A DNA stretch of 32,186 nucleotides from JAFGOG01 sp034429215 (GTDB taxonomy: Bacteria; Chloroflexota; Anaerolineae; JAAYZQ01), in the NCBI GenBank assembly GCA_034429215.1, contig DAOUGI010000025.1, positions 1 to 32,186 of the forward strand, in the 5' to 3' direction. Shown here in pieces: positions 21,412 through 29,322 of the stretch. How positions within the stretch are numbered: position 1 is the first letter of the stretch; each line of letters starts with the position of its first letter. The notes below the pieces were generated by a model. It was given only the letters and a program-made list of their open reading frames with translations. It did not search any database and was not told the origin of the DNA. The translations under genes and the position numbers were made by a program.

Positions 21412-23325
21412 ATGAAGAAAAAAGACATGGCATTTTTATTGGTGTGTGCTCTTGTGCTATCGATGCTGGCAGCATGTGGGGGAGGTTCGACTTTGGCAGT
21501 GTCTACCACTGAGCCGGTTCAGAAGAGCACAGTGGCCGTAGATACGGGGACCAGCACGGGAGTGGACTCGGCGGCGGAGGCAACTGCCGGGACCGGCGAG
21601 GCAACCGGAGATACGGGAACATCTGTGGCGACGGAGGCTGTTGTCGAGAACGCCGAGACTCACGACAGTGCAGAGGACGATGTCTGGGATAGCTCGGAAG
21701 CGATCCAGATTGTGTTGAACGGAAGCTCGATAACCGCAGGCGGAGAGGGTGTGACGGTCGACAGCGGCAGGGCAACCATCACAGCGGCGGGGACATACGA
21801 GATCAGCGGCTCGTTGGCCGACGGGCAGATCATCGTCAATACCGAGGACGAAAAAAAGATCAAGCTTGTGCTGAACGGGGTCGACATTAGCTGCTCGACG
21901 AGCGCGCCCATTGCCGTCATGGCCGCGGACGAGGTGGTTGTGATCCTGGCAGACGGCAGTGAGAATCATCTGTCGGACGGAAGCTCGTATGTCTTTGAAG
22001 GCGCCGAAGAGGATGAGCCCAACGCGGCGCTTTTCAGCAAGGCCGACCTGACGATCACCGGGATCGGCTCGCTGACGGTGGAGGGGAATTATAACGACGG
22101 GATTGCCAGCAAGGATGGGCTGGTCATCTCTGGCGGGACGATCAGCGTGAGAGCGGCGGATGATGGGATCCGGGGCAAGGACTATCTCGTTGTGAGGGAT
22201 GGGAATATCGAGGTGGTTGCCCAGGGCGATGGCCTGAAATCGGACAATGAGGAAGATGCCACGATGGGCTATGTGCTCATCGAGGGCGGCGTGGTCGGCG
22301 TCAGCGCAGGGGGGGATGCGATTGACGGCCAAACGGATGCCATGATCACCGGTGGGGAGGTCAGCCTCTCCTCAGGTGGTGGCAGCAACGGCCGCATCGA
22401 CGAAAGTGCATCGGCCAAGGGGATCAAGGGAGTTGTCAGTGTCACTATTGACGGCGGGACGGTCACGGTCAGCTCTGCCGACGACGCCATCCACTCGAAC
22501 GGAAGCGTGACGATCGATGGAGGCACCCTCGCCCTCGCTTCTGGCGATGACGGCATGCACGCTGACACGACGCTAGAGATCAACGGCGGCGAGATCAGCA
22601 TTACCGAGTCGTACGAGGGGATCGAAAGTGCGGCTATTACGATTAACGATGGAAATATCCGGATTGCCGCCAGCGACGACGGCATCAACGTGGCTGGAGG
22701 TGCCGACGGTTCTGGAATGGCCATGGGGCCGGGCTTTGGCGGAGGTCCCGGTGGGAGGCCGGGCGGAAGGCCAGTCCAGGAAAACTTGGCGGCGGCAGGC
22801 AATTATCGCCTCGTAATCAACGGCGGCTATATTTACATGGATGCCGATGGGGATGGCCTGGATTCCAATGGGTCTATCGAGATGACGGGTGGTGTGGTCA
22901 TCGTGAATGGCCCGACCGAGAGGATGAACGGCGCTCTCGATTATATGAGTGGGTTCAATATGACCGGCGGGTTCCTGGTGGCGGCGGGCAGCTCGGGCAT
23001 GGCAGAAGCTCCTAGTGAATCATCAAGCCAGCCTTCCGTATTGCTAAACCTGAGCTCAATGCAACGGGCCGGCACGCTGATTCGCATTCAGACCAGTGAC
23101 GGACAGGATGTCCTTATCTTTGCCCCGGCCAAGGAATACCAGTCGATAGCCTTCTCATCGCCAGATCTCACCAAAGGCTCGACCTATGCAGTGTACTATG
23201 GAGGCAGCGCGACCGGTACGGCCAGTGACGGGCTGTACCAGGATGGGACCTATAGCTCCGGCGCCGAATATACCAGTTTCACTATCTCTGGTATGGTGAC
23301 CAGGATAGGTATGAATATCCGCTGA
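21412..23325 (+). CDS. Carbohydrate-binding-domain lipoprotein with beta-helix-like repeats (DUF4353 type)
   Basis: A 637-residue lipoprotein. The signal is MKKKDMAFLLVCALVLSM with lipobox LAAC followed by Gly-Gly-Gly, then a Thr/Ser/Gly/Glu-rich linker to about residue 90. The rest consists of short parallel-beta repeats of about 20 residues ('VTIDGGTLALASGDDGMHAD', 'ITINDGNIRIAASDDGINVA', 'EINGGEISITESYEGIESA'), characteristic of the carbohydrate-binding domain DUF4353, which is often linked to CotH-like proteins. A Gly/Pro/Arg-rich loop interrupts the repeats (about 440-462). The start at 21412 is chosen over GTG 21379 because the signal peptide begins there and GGAG lies upstream. It is divergent from the BTAD regulator and convergent with the giant repeat protein. 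It is probably a cell-surface glycan-binding or adhesive protein. Confidence 0.88.
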   Translation: MKKKDMAFLLVCALVLSMLAACGGGSTLAVSTTEPVQKSTVAVDTGTSTGVDSAAEATAGTGEATGDTGTSVATEAVVENAETHDSAEDDVWDSSEAIQIVLNGSSITAGGEGVTVDSGRATITAAGTYEISGSLADGQIIVNTEDEKKIKLVLNGVDISCSTSAPIAVMAADEVVVILADGSENHLSDGSSYVFEGAEEDEPNAALFSKADLTITGIGSLTVEGNYNDGIASKDGLVISGGTISVRAADDGIRGKDYLVVRDGNIEVVAQGDGLKSDNEEDATMGYVLIEGGVVGVSAGGDAIDGQTDAMITGGEVSLSSGGGSNGRIDESASAKGIKGVVSVTIDGGTVTVSSADDAIHSNGSVTIDGGTLALASGDDGMHADTTLEINGGEISITESYEGIESAAITINDGNIRIAASDDGINVAGGADGSGMAMGPGFGGGPGGRPGGRPVQENLAAAGNYRLVINGGYIYMDADGDGLDSNGSIEMTGGVVIVNGPTERMNGALDYMSGFNMTGGFLVAAGSSGMAEAPSESSSQPSVLLNLSSMQRAGTLIRIQTSDGQDVLIFAPAKEYQSIAFSSPDLTKGSTYAVYYGGSATGTASDGLYQDGTYSSGAEYTSFTISGMVTRIGMNIR

Positions 23326-23340
23326 TAGAGTTTCTATCAG
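23322..23340. terminator. Hairpin spanning both converging stop codons
   Basis: CTGATAG (23322-23328) pairs with CTATCAG (23334-23340) with a 5-nt loop. The TGA of the plus-strand lipoprotein (23323-23325) and the TGA of the minus-strand giant protein (23337-23339) both lie in the stem. There is no good T-run, so it is a weak candidate bidirectional terminator. Confidence 0.35.
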
Positions 23341-26300
23341 GGCCACCCTTTGAGCAGGAGTGGCAGGTGATGATAATAGGTGGCGGGCGCCGGCCGGTGG
23401 ATGACCAGCGATACGTTGTCGACGTACATGGCCGTCTGTCCGCCGGCGCCGTCGTTCACCACGCCAAAGTGCAGTCTGACTGAGCGGCCGGCATAGCCGG
23501 TCAGGTCGAACGTATAGTGCTGCCATAGCTGCGCATTCGAAAGCTGCCAGAACAGGGTGTCCAGGACGGCACCGGTGTCCGGGTTCAACAGGAGCAGGTA
23601 CTGGGCGTCGCCGGCGTCCGGCAGGAACGCGGCGGGCTCGGCGGGTACCTGGCCGTCGGGAAAGGCCTGATCCTGGAGGCGCAGGGCCGATTCACCCGAG
23701 ACCGAGTATATGGCGCAGCTCAAGGTGGCGGTCAGAGTGTCGGCCGGGACAGCGACCACCTGGCGGGCCGACGAGTAGGCCGCCTGGCTATTCAGGCCAT
23801 TGTCGATGCCCACCCGGGCGGAAACCCACCCGTCATACGCTACGCGATCGGTCAGCCCGGCCGGCCATGCAGTCTGGGGGAACTCCCAGCCGCTGCCGGC
23901 CTCCAAGCCACCGTCGACGATCACGTCGTAGGCCGGCGTCCAGTAGCGCCACACGCCGTTGCCCGCCACCACATAGTAATTCTGCATGGCGACATAGACA
24001 CTGCCATTGCGGGCGGCCACCAGGTCACGCAGGGTCGATTCGACGGGCGGGTGGCCGACCGTCGTCCAGCTCCGGCCGCCGTCGAGCGAACGGTACAGAT
24101 CGTGTTGGGAGATGGCATAGGCTATCCCGTAGCGGGGCGCGAATACGACGCGATGGACACCGTCGCCGGGCAGGCCGGTGCTCGTCAGCTCCCAGTTGAT
24201 CCCGCCATCGGTCGAGCGCCATACCCCTGAGCGGGTTTCCCCAGACGGCGTGTCGGTCCAAGAGGCGGTCGCCAGCAGCGTGTGGTTAGTGAGGTAGCCT
24301 GGGGAGATTGCCACTGAGCTGGTCTTGGTCCCGGTCACCAGGCCGGATGCGGCCAACTCCCACATGGTGGCGCCCGGCGGCAACCGCCAGAACCCATCAC
24401 CACCGGCCAGGACGGCGGCGCCGGGCGGCGCAGCGACCAACAGCGCCGGAGTGTAGGCGCCGGGTGGCCAGGTGCCCAGGGTTGCCCAGGTGTCCCCGTT
24501 ATCCTGGGAGCGTACTACCTGGCTCCCGACCGACGCGAACAGGGTGCGATCGGTGCCGTAATGGGGCGAGATGGCCAGGCCGCTGATCCAGCCGGTGCCG
24601 TAGACCGACTTCCACGTCGCGCCGCCATCCTGGGTGCGATAGACGTTGGCCCCGATGCTCTCCTGGCTGACCAGCGCCGCAAATAGGGTGTGGTCTGAGG
24701 CATAGACCGGTGAGGCAACAAGGGACTGGACGCCATAATGGCTCATCGATTGCAGGCCCAGGGCAGACCAGCTCGCGCCGCCGTCGAGGCTGCCGTAGAC
24801 GCCGTGCCGGTGGGCGCCGGCGATCAGCAGTCCGTTGTCAGGCGATAGAGCCAATGGGCCGCTCGACAGGGCGATCAGCTCCTGGGCCAGCTGCCAGGTG
24901 GCTCCGCCGTCAACAGTGCGATAGACACCCTGGTCGGTGCCGGCCAGCAGCACCGGATGGGCCGGCCAGCCGGGCGAGATAGCGAGCGAATGGACGGCCA
25001 GCCCAGGATATCCGGCGGCAGGCGTCCAAGTCAGACCGCCGTCTTGCGACTTGAAGAGACCGGCGTTTGTGCCGGCAAAGACCGTCTGGTCGGCGGAAAA
25101 AGCCGGCGACACGGCCAGGTCGGCGACGAACGTCGAGGTTGCCGGCAACGTAACGCTGATCCAGCTCGTCCCGCGATCGTGTGAGATGTGCACGGTGCCG
25201 CCGCCGCCCACCAGGATTGTGCCGTCGGCTTCCAAGTCCGGCGATACGGCCAGGCTGGACAATGAGGCAGTCAGGACCTGAGTCCAGTTCATTCCCTGGT
25301 CAACCGTGCGATACAGGCCGCTCCAACCGGCCACAAAAGCAGTTCCGTCGAGGGCAAAGGCCGGCGAGTAGGCGATCGGACCCGACGTCGACACGGAATA
25401 GTTTGCGGTCCAGTGGATGCCGCCATCCTGGCTGAGGTACAGGCCCCCCCAGCCACCGGTCGCCAGGACGTGGCCGCTGGTGGCAAAGTCGGGCGCTACG
25501 GCGACGTTGTTGATCGATCCAAAGGGGCCGCTGTAGAGCCGGCCGACCCATGCCCACGTCTGCCCACCGTCGGTAGACCGGCACAGACCGCCCCAGGTGG
25601 CGGCAAAGGCGATCCGGTCGGCGGCAAAGTCGGGCGAGAAGGCATAATCGTGCACGGCCGTGGCATAGGCAACATTCTCTGTGCCGCTGGACGACGGCTG
25701 CCACGTCTGCCCCTGATCATCTGACCTCAAGATGCCGAGCCCGCTCTGCCCCCCACCTTTATGGTCGATCCACTCCCCGGTAAAGGCAGTCCCGTCGTTG
25801 ACGAAATCGGGTGAGACGGCCAGCGTCAGCGCGCGGCCGCCGCGCGGCCCATTGCCCTGCCACGTCCCCGGCTCGGCCGGGCCCCCCTGCGCCACGTCGA
25901 GCCGCCACAGGCCGCCCTCGGCGCCCGCGTAAAAGGCCATTGACCCGGTTGGTACGCTGGCCAGAGCCAGCATGCTGGTGGCGTCGAGCCCGCTGCCCGC
26001 CGGCTGCCAAGTATTACCGCCGTCTGTCGAGCGATAGACGGCGCCGCCCCCATTCTCGTTGCCATAGTACACCCCGGCCAGGACCGATCCGTCGTGGGCA
26101 AAGACGAGTGAAGAGAGCGTGAGCAGCTCGCTGCCCAAGGTCGGAGGGATGCCCGTGCTCAGCACCTGCCAGCTATCGCCGCCGTCGGTGGAGCGGACCA
26201 GCTCGCCGGCCGCAGAGGCATCGGCCTTGACGCCGGCGTACAGGGTCTGGCTGGCGCCAAACGCAGGCGAAACGGCCAGCGCCGTCACCGATTTGGTCAG

Positions 26301-27992
26301 CACCTGCGTCCAGGTTAGCCCATCGTCGTCCGAGCGCTGCAGGCCTGCATCCCCGGTGCCGGCAAACAGGATGTGATCCACGGCATAGTTCGGCGATGGA
26401 ACGAGGATGGTCGCGTGCACATTTGGCGCCAGCGACGACCATGTGTCGCCGCCGTCGCTCGTCACATACAATCCCAGGGCTGAGGAATAGGTAAACTCGG
26501 ACACCCACGCCGTGTGGTCGGCGGCAAAAGCCGGCGAGACGGCGAGCGCATGGCAGATCCGGTCTGCGACGATCTCGTCCCAGTTTTGCCCGCCGTCGGT
26601 GGAGCGATATGCGCCGCCGTCGGCGTAGCCATGTTGGCCGAGCGTGCCGGTCGCGGCAAAGGCGGTACCGTCGTCCTGGAATGCCGGCGAAAAGGCGACA
26701 TCCTGCACCCGCTCCAACCGGCCGGACACGTCGCTCCAGGTCTGGCCGCCATCTACCGAGATCTGCAGGCCGCCGTCGTATTCGCCTGGAGTACTGGCGT
26801 ACAGGCGCTCGAAAAAGCTCGTGCCGGCCAGGATTGTCTGCGGGTCGCCGGGGGCCACCGCCAGGGCGCGGACTGTGAGCCGGGCCGGGCCGCTGTCGTG
26901 CCGGTACCAATGGATTCCCCGATCGTTCGAGTAGTAGATGCCCGAGCTGGTGGCGGCAAAAGCTGCCGCGTCCCACGAGCCGGCCGGAGCGAGGGCCAAC
27001 CCGGCGACCGACCCGCCGATGAACCCGCCATAATAGGGGGCGGCCGGGTCATACCAGCCGACGGGCGTCCAGGTTACGCCGCCGTCTTCGGAGCGGTATG
27101 GGCCGGGATCGGCCGAGCTGGCAGCCAGGATGACGGGATCGCCCGGGCCGTAAGTGGGCGAAAAGAGCAGTGTGTATTGCCCACTTGGGTTGAGGGTGAG
27201 CGTCCCGGGTGACCAGTCAGCGCCGCTGTTCTGGGAGACGTAGAGCTGGCCGCTGGCCGAGGCCACGGCGAGCAAGGTAGCATCCTGGCCATAGTCCGGC
27301 GATACGGCAAAGGCGCCGACAGGCACACCTGGGCCGGCCGGATCCCACGTGGCGCCGCCATTGGTCGACCTGAACAGACCTTCACCGGGAACGAGGGCGA
27401 ACAGGGTGTGATCGACGGCATAGGTCGGGGAAAAGGCCAGCGCCGTGACCGAATGAGTGGCGAACCAGCCGCCGGGCTGGGCGAAGGTGTCGCCGCCGTC
27501 GGTCGAGACAAAGGTTTGATAGCCGCCGACGACATACACCGTGTGGTCCTGCGCAAAAGCGGGTGAGATAGCCAATCCAGGAGGGCTCGGCAGGCCTGTC
27601 CACCCCGGAGTGACCTCCTGCCACGACAGGCCCTCGTCGACAGAACGGTAGACGCTGTATCCGGCGGTCCACAGCCCGGACGTGACGAACAGGGTCCAGT
27701 CGTCGGCAAAGGCCGGCGAGATTGCCAGGGCAACCACATTCCGCCAGCCATCGGGACCGGCATGCTGCCAGGATCTGCCGCCATCTACGGTGCGGTAAAC
27801 ACCTTGACCGCGCAGCCCGGCATAGGCCGTATGGTCGTTGGGATAGGCGGGGGAGATGACGATGGCGGCGATGCTGCCCCCATAGGGGCCGGGGACTGCC
27901 TCCCAAGTTTCCTCTTGGGCGTGGCCAGACAAAGGAAGGGCCACACCGGCGAGAAGCACAAGGCTCAAAACGAGACACATTCTCCTGCTCAT
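23337..27992 (-). CDS. Giant secreted Asp-box (BNR/sortilin-like) beta-propeller repeat protein
   Basis: A 1551-residue exported protein. A signal peptide (about 1-25, 'MCLVLSLVLLAGVALPLSG', cut near HAQ-EE) is followed by about 25 repeats of roughly 50-60 residues. Each repeat has an Asp-box of the type S-T-D-G-G-x-T-W, and most also have an 'AISPAFAxDxTLFAG'-like strand. I counted 25 Asp-boxes. Such repeats form multi-bladed propellers of the sialidase/VPS10/YCF48 kind, but the catalytic residues of sialidases are not apparent. Residues about 1370-1535 form a jelly-roll-like domain ('GLEAGSGWEFPQTAWPAG', 'YTFDLTGYAGRSVRLHFGVV', 'TAMYVDNVSL'). The extreme C-terminus 'YYHHLPLLLKGWP' matches a short tail common in secreted Chloroflexota proteins. 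The start has GGAGG 6 nt upstream. The role is probably surface adhesion or glycan binding. Confidence 0.92.
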   Translation of the reverse strand: MSRRMCLVLSLVLLAGVALPLSGHAQEETWEAVPGPYGGSIAAIVISPAYPNDHTAYAGLRGQGVYRTVDGGRSWQHAGPDGWRNVVALAISPAFADDWTLFVTSGLWTAGYSVYRSVDEGLSWQEVTPGWTGLPSPPGLAISPAFAQDHTVYVVGGYQTFVSTDGGDTFAQPGGWFATHSVTALAFSPTYAVDHTLFALVPGEGLFRSTNGGATWDPAGPGVPVGAFAVSPDYGQDATLLAVASASGQLYVSQNSGADWSPGTLTLNPSGQYTLLFSPTYGPGDPVILAASSADPGPYRSEDGGVTWTPVGWYDPAAPYYGGFIGGSVAGLALAPAGSWDAAAFAATSSGIYYSNDRGIHWYRHDSGPARLTVRALAVAPGDPQTILAGTSFFERLYASTPGEYDGGLQISVDGGQTWSDVSGRLERVQDVAFSPAFQDDGTAFAATGTLGQHGYADGGAYRSTDGGQNWDEIVADRICHALAVSPAFAADHTAWVSEFTYSSALGLYVTSDGGDTWSSLAPNVHATILVPSPNYAVDHILFAGTGDAGLQRSDDDGLTWTQVLTKSVTALAVSPAFGASQTLYAGVKADASAAGELVRSTDGGDSWQVLSTGIPPTLGSELLTLSSLVFAHDGSVLAGVYYGNENGGGAVYRSTDGGNTWQPAGSGLDATSMLALASVPTGSMAFYAGAEGGLWRLDVAQGGPAEPGTWQGNGPRGGRALTLAVSPDFVNDGTAFTGEWIDHKGGGQSGLGILRSDDQGQTWQPSSSGTENVAYATAVHDYAFSPDFAADRIAFAATWGGLCRSTDGGQTWAWVGRLYSGPFGSINNVAVAPDFATSGHVLATGGWGGLYLSQDGGIHWTANYSVSTSGPIAYSPAFALDGTAFVAGWSGLYRTVDQGMNWTQVLTASLSSLAVSPDLEADGTILVGGGGTVHISHDRGTSWISVTLPATSTFVADLAVSPAFSADQTVFAGTNAGLFKSQDGGLTWTPAAGYPGLAVHSLAISPGWPAHPVLLAGTDQGVYRTVDGGATWQLAQELIALSSGPLALSPDNGLLIAGAHRHGVYGSLDGGASWSALGLQSMSHYGVQSLVASPVYASDHTLFAALVSQESIGANVYRTQDGGATWKSVYGTGWISGLAISPHYGTDRTLFASVGSQVVRSQDNGDTWATLGTWPPGAYTPALLVAAPPGAAVLAGGDGFWRLPPGATMWELAASGLVTGTKTSSVAISPGYLTNHTLLATASWTDTPSGETRSGVWRSTDGGINWELTSTGLPGDGVHRVVFAPRYGIAYAISQHDLYRSLDGGRSWTTVGHPPVESTLRDLVAARNGSVYVAMQNYYVVAGNGVWRYWTPAYDVIVDGGLEAGSGWEFPQTAWPAGLTDRVAYDGWVSARVGIDNGLNSQAAYSSARQVVAVPADTLTATLSCAIYSVSGESALRLQDQAFPDGQVPAEPAAFLPDAGDAQYLLLLNPDTGAVLDTLFWQLSNAQLWQHYTFDLTGYAGRSVRLHFGVVNDGAGGQTAMYVDNVSLVIHRPAPATYYHHLPLLLKGWP

Positions 27993-28105
27993 CTTTTACC
28001 TCCTGAACCCTCACATAGCAGAAACCCAACGGCCTCAGCGCAGCAGCGTTGCCTCGCGCCCTGCATGGGCGCTGTTCCTCTACATAATCCGGCTGCCGAC
28101 CAGTT

Positions 28106-28327
28106 TCACGCCTCGGTCTTGCTGCCTACCAGGATCATTTGCAGGTTGCACTGGTAGCGCGCCTCCGCATTTTGTGGGTTGGCTACCTTGGCCGAGGCAA
28201 AAAAGCCGCGGCTGCCGGTGGCAAATGCTTTGGGCTTGAGCCGGACCGTCCCCCACACCTGGCCGGTGGCCGCGTCTTTGATCTCGACCAACAGCTCGGC
28301 GGGCGCCTGCTCGTCGATTCTGGGCAT
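28106..28327 (-). CDS. Small hypothetical protein, 73 residues
   Basis: A compact 73-residue product ('MPRIDEQAPAELLVEIKDAA', 'GTVRLKPKAFATGSRGFFAS', 'ANPQNAEARYQCNLQMILVG'). It has a strong GAGGAGAGAGG ribosome site and a good promoter (28365-28393), so it is a real gene despite its size. The alternating hydrophobic pattern suggests a small beta-rich cytoplasmic protein. I have seen similar short proteins in related genomes but know no function. It lies head-to-tail upstream of the giant repeat protein gene, 113 bp away. Confidence 0.8.
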   Translation of the reverse strand: MPRIDEQAPAELLVEIKDAATGQVWGTVRLKPKAFATGSRGFFASAKVANPQNAEARYQCNLQMILVGSKTEA

Positions 28328-28364
28328 GTTTCCTCTCTCCTCGTGACAGGTTGGTGATAGTATC

Positions 28365-28393
28365 AGAGTACACGAGTCGGGCTAGTTTGTCAA
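28365..28393 (-). promoter_or_regulatory. Promoter of the 73-residue protein gene
   Basis: On the minus strand a perfect TTGACA (28388-28393), a 17-bp spacer and TACTCT (28365-28370), about 40 bp before the start codon. Confidence 0.6.
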
Positions 28394-28465
28394 GCTCGAT
28401 GGTGCGGCCGTTGTTTCGGATCGATGCTTGCCAATCCGCGGGCAGAGCAAGAGGCGTCGGCTGCC

Positions 28466-28496
28466 TAAAAAGAGCGAGCCGGCCTTTGGGCCGGCT
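28466..28496 (-). terminator. Intrinsic terminator of the candidate RNA
   Basis: On the minus strand AGCCGGCC and GGCCGGCT (28477-28496) form a perfect 8-bp stem with a CAAA loop. CGCTC and then TTTTT (28466-28470) follow. The T-run is displaced by five bases, so strength is uncertain. Confidence 0.6.
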
Positions 28497-28530
28497 ACCA
28501 GACAAGGCTTATCGCTTTCGGAGTGGATAT

Positions 28531-28570
28531 CGACAATGCCCCCAAGGGCCCTTGGGGGCAGTTATTGTCG
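28531..28570. repeat. 24-bp perfect palindrome with matching outer arms
   Basis: Positions 28537-28560 are a perfect palindrome centred at 28548/28549 (left half tgcccccaaggg). The outer arms CGACAAT (28531-28537) and ATTGTCG (28564-28570) extend the hairpin with a 3-nt bulge. It lies inside the candidate RNA. Confidence 0.85.
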
Positions 28571-28757
28571 CCACATTAACAAAACTGCAATCCCAACGCT
28601 GACATCATACCACAAGTGGTGGTGTCCCACTGCCGTTGCGGCCTATCGTCCACCGGGCGAACCGACCTCTACCCGGCCAGTAGACATAATGCAACCCAGG
28701 GGACCTCGATCGCACACCATGTCGCCACCCCTGCTGGGCTGAAAACTTTTAGGGAAG

Positions 28758-28785
28758 ATTATACTACAAGCAGCCAAAATCGCAA
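28758..28785 (-). promoter_or_regulatory. Promoter of the candidate non-coding RNA
   Basis: On the minus strand TTGCGA (28780-28785), a 16-bp spacer and a perfect TATAAT (28758-28763). No coding frame begins downstream. Confidence 0.55.
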
Positions 28786-28895
28786 AACTGCCGCGGGTCC
28801 GCTTTTGATACCGTGACCTGGTTTTCGGCCACTCAACGCCCAAAAACCGGATGGAGAGCCCTTTGTTGACCTAACGTTTGACCATAACCACGTGG

Positions 28896-28953
28896 GACAC
28901 CATTTTGATGTCGGTTGGTATCCCTTCATGTTCCATTTTGGCAAAATGGTGTC
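28896..28953. repeat. Overlapping inverted repeats forming alternative hairpins
   Basis: GACACCATTTTG (28896-28907) is the exact reverse complement of CAAAATGGTGTC (28942-28953), 34 bp apart. A second copy, CCATTTTG (28933-28940), lies next to the right arm and can pair with it instead (CCATTTT-GGC-AAAATGG). The two hairpins exclude each other. It lies 34 bp beyond the stop codon of the carboxymuconolactone-decarboxylase-like gene. Confidence 0.8.
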
Positions 28954-28986
28954 GCACCGCAACAAACTGGAACATATGGTTGCGAG

Positions 28987-29310
28987 CTACTTCTTAAAGA
29001 CCTCCTTCGCGACCAGGACGGCGGATACTGCCCGTGGCCACCCAGCATAGAAGGCCAGGTGGGTCATGACCTCGGCAAGCTCGGTCTCCGAGAGGCCGTT
29101 CGCCCTGGCCAGATTCAGGTGGCTTGGAAGCTGCTCGGTATTTCCGTTGGCGATGAGTGCCGCGACGGTGATCAGGCTGCGGTCTCGCGGTGACAGTCCT
29201 GCACGTGCCCACACATCACCGAATAGCACGTCATCCGTGAGTCCCGCCAACTTGGGCGCAAAATCGCCCATTAGTTGCTGAGCGCGTGATTGTTCTTTTG
29301 GTTCAGACAT
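28987..29310 (-). CDS. Carboxymuconolactone decarboxylase family protein
   Basis: A 107-residue helical protein of the CMD/AhpD-like superfamily ('FGDVWARAGLSPRDRSLITV', 'ANGNTEQLPSHLNLARANGL', 'ETELAEVMTHLAFYAGWPRA'). The family includes gamma-carboxymuconolactone decarboxylase and related proteins often encoded next to oxidoreductases. The CxxC of the peroxidase-type AhpD is absent, so a redox-thiol role is unlikely. The start ATG at 29310 has AAGGAG 7 nt upstream and begins 12 bp after the aldo/keto reductase stop, so the two are in one operon. It is the last gene of the run and is followed by alternative hairpins. Its true substrate is unknown. Confidence 0.9.
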   Translation of the reverse strand: MSEPKEQSRAQQLMGDFAPKLAGLTDDVLFGDVWARAGLSPRDRSLITVAALIANGNTEQLPSHLNLARANGLSETELAEVMTHLAFYAGWPRAVSAVLVAKEVFKK

Positions 29311-29322
29311 CTTGTCTCTCCT

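Larger units (their letters stand above)
28466..28751 (-). ncRNA. Candidate structured non-coding RNA
   Basis: The 659 bp between 28328 and 28986 hold no convincing gene. On the minus strand a good promoter (28758-28785) and a hairpin terminator (28466-28496) bracket about 285 nt. Within it are several strong helices. GCCCAGCAGGGG pairs with CCCCTGGG (near 28698-28738). CCGGG pairs with CCCGG (near 28655-28677). A hairpin at 28531-28570 has a 24-bp perfect palindrome plus flanking CGACAAT/ATTGTCG arms. No RNase P, tmRNA or SRP RNA landmark is recognisable. A 6S-like or entirely new RNA is possible. This is an inference from signals and folding potential. Confidence 0.4.

Noticed and set aside
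28616..28816. 66-residue plus-strand frame opposite the candidate RNA
   Set aside because: No ribosome site and no protein-like pattern; the structured-RNA reading explains the region better.
28759..28965. 68-residue minus-strand frame in the gene-free gap
   Set aside because: Composition (Trp/Ser/Lys/Pro-rich, no pattern), no ribosome site, and it crosses promoter and inverted-repeat signals.
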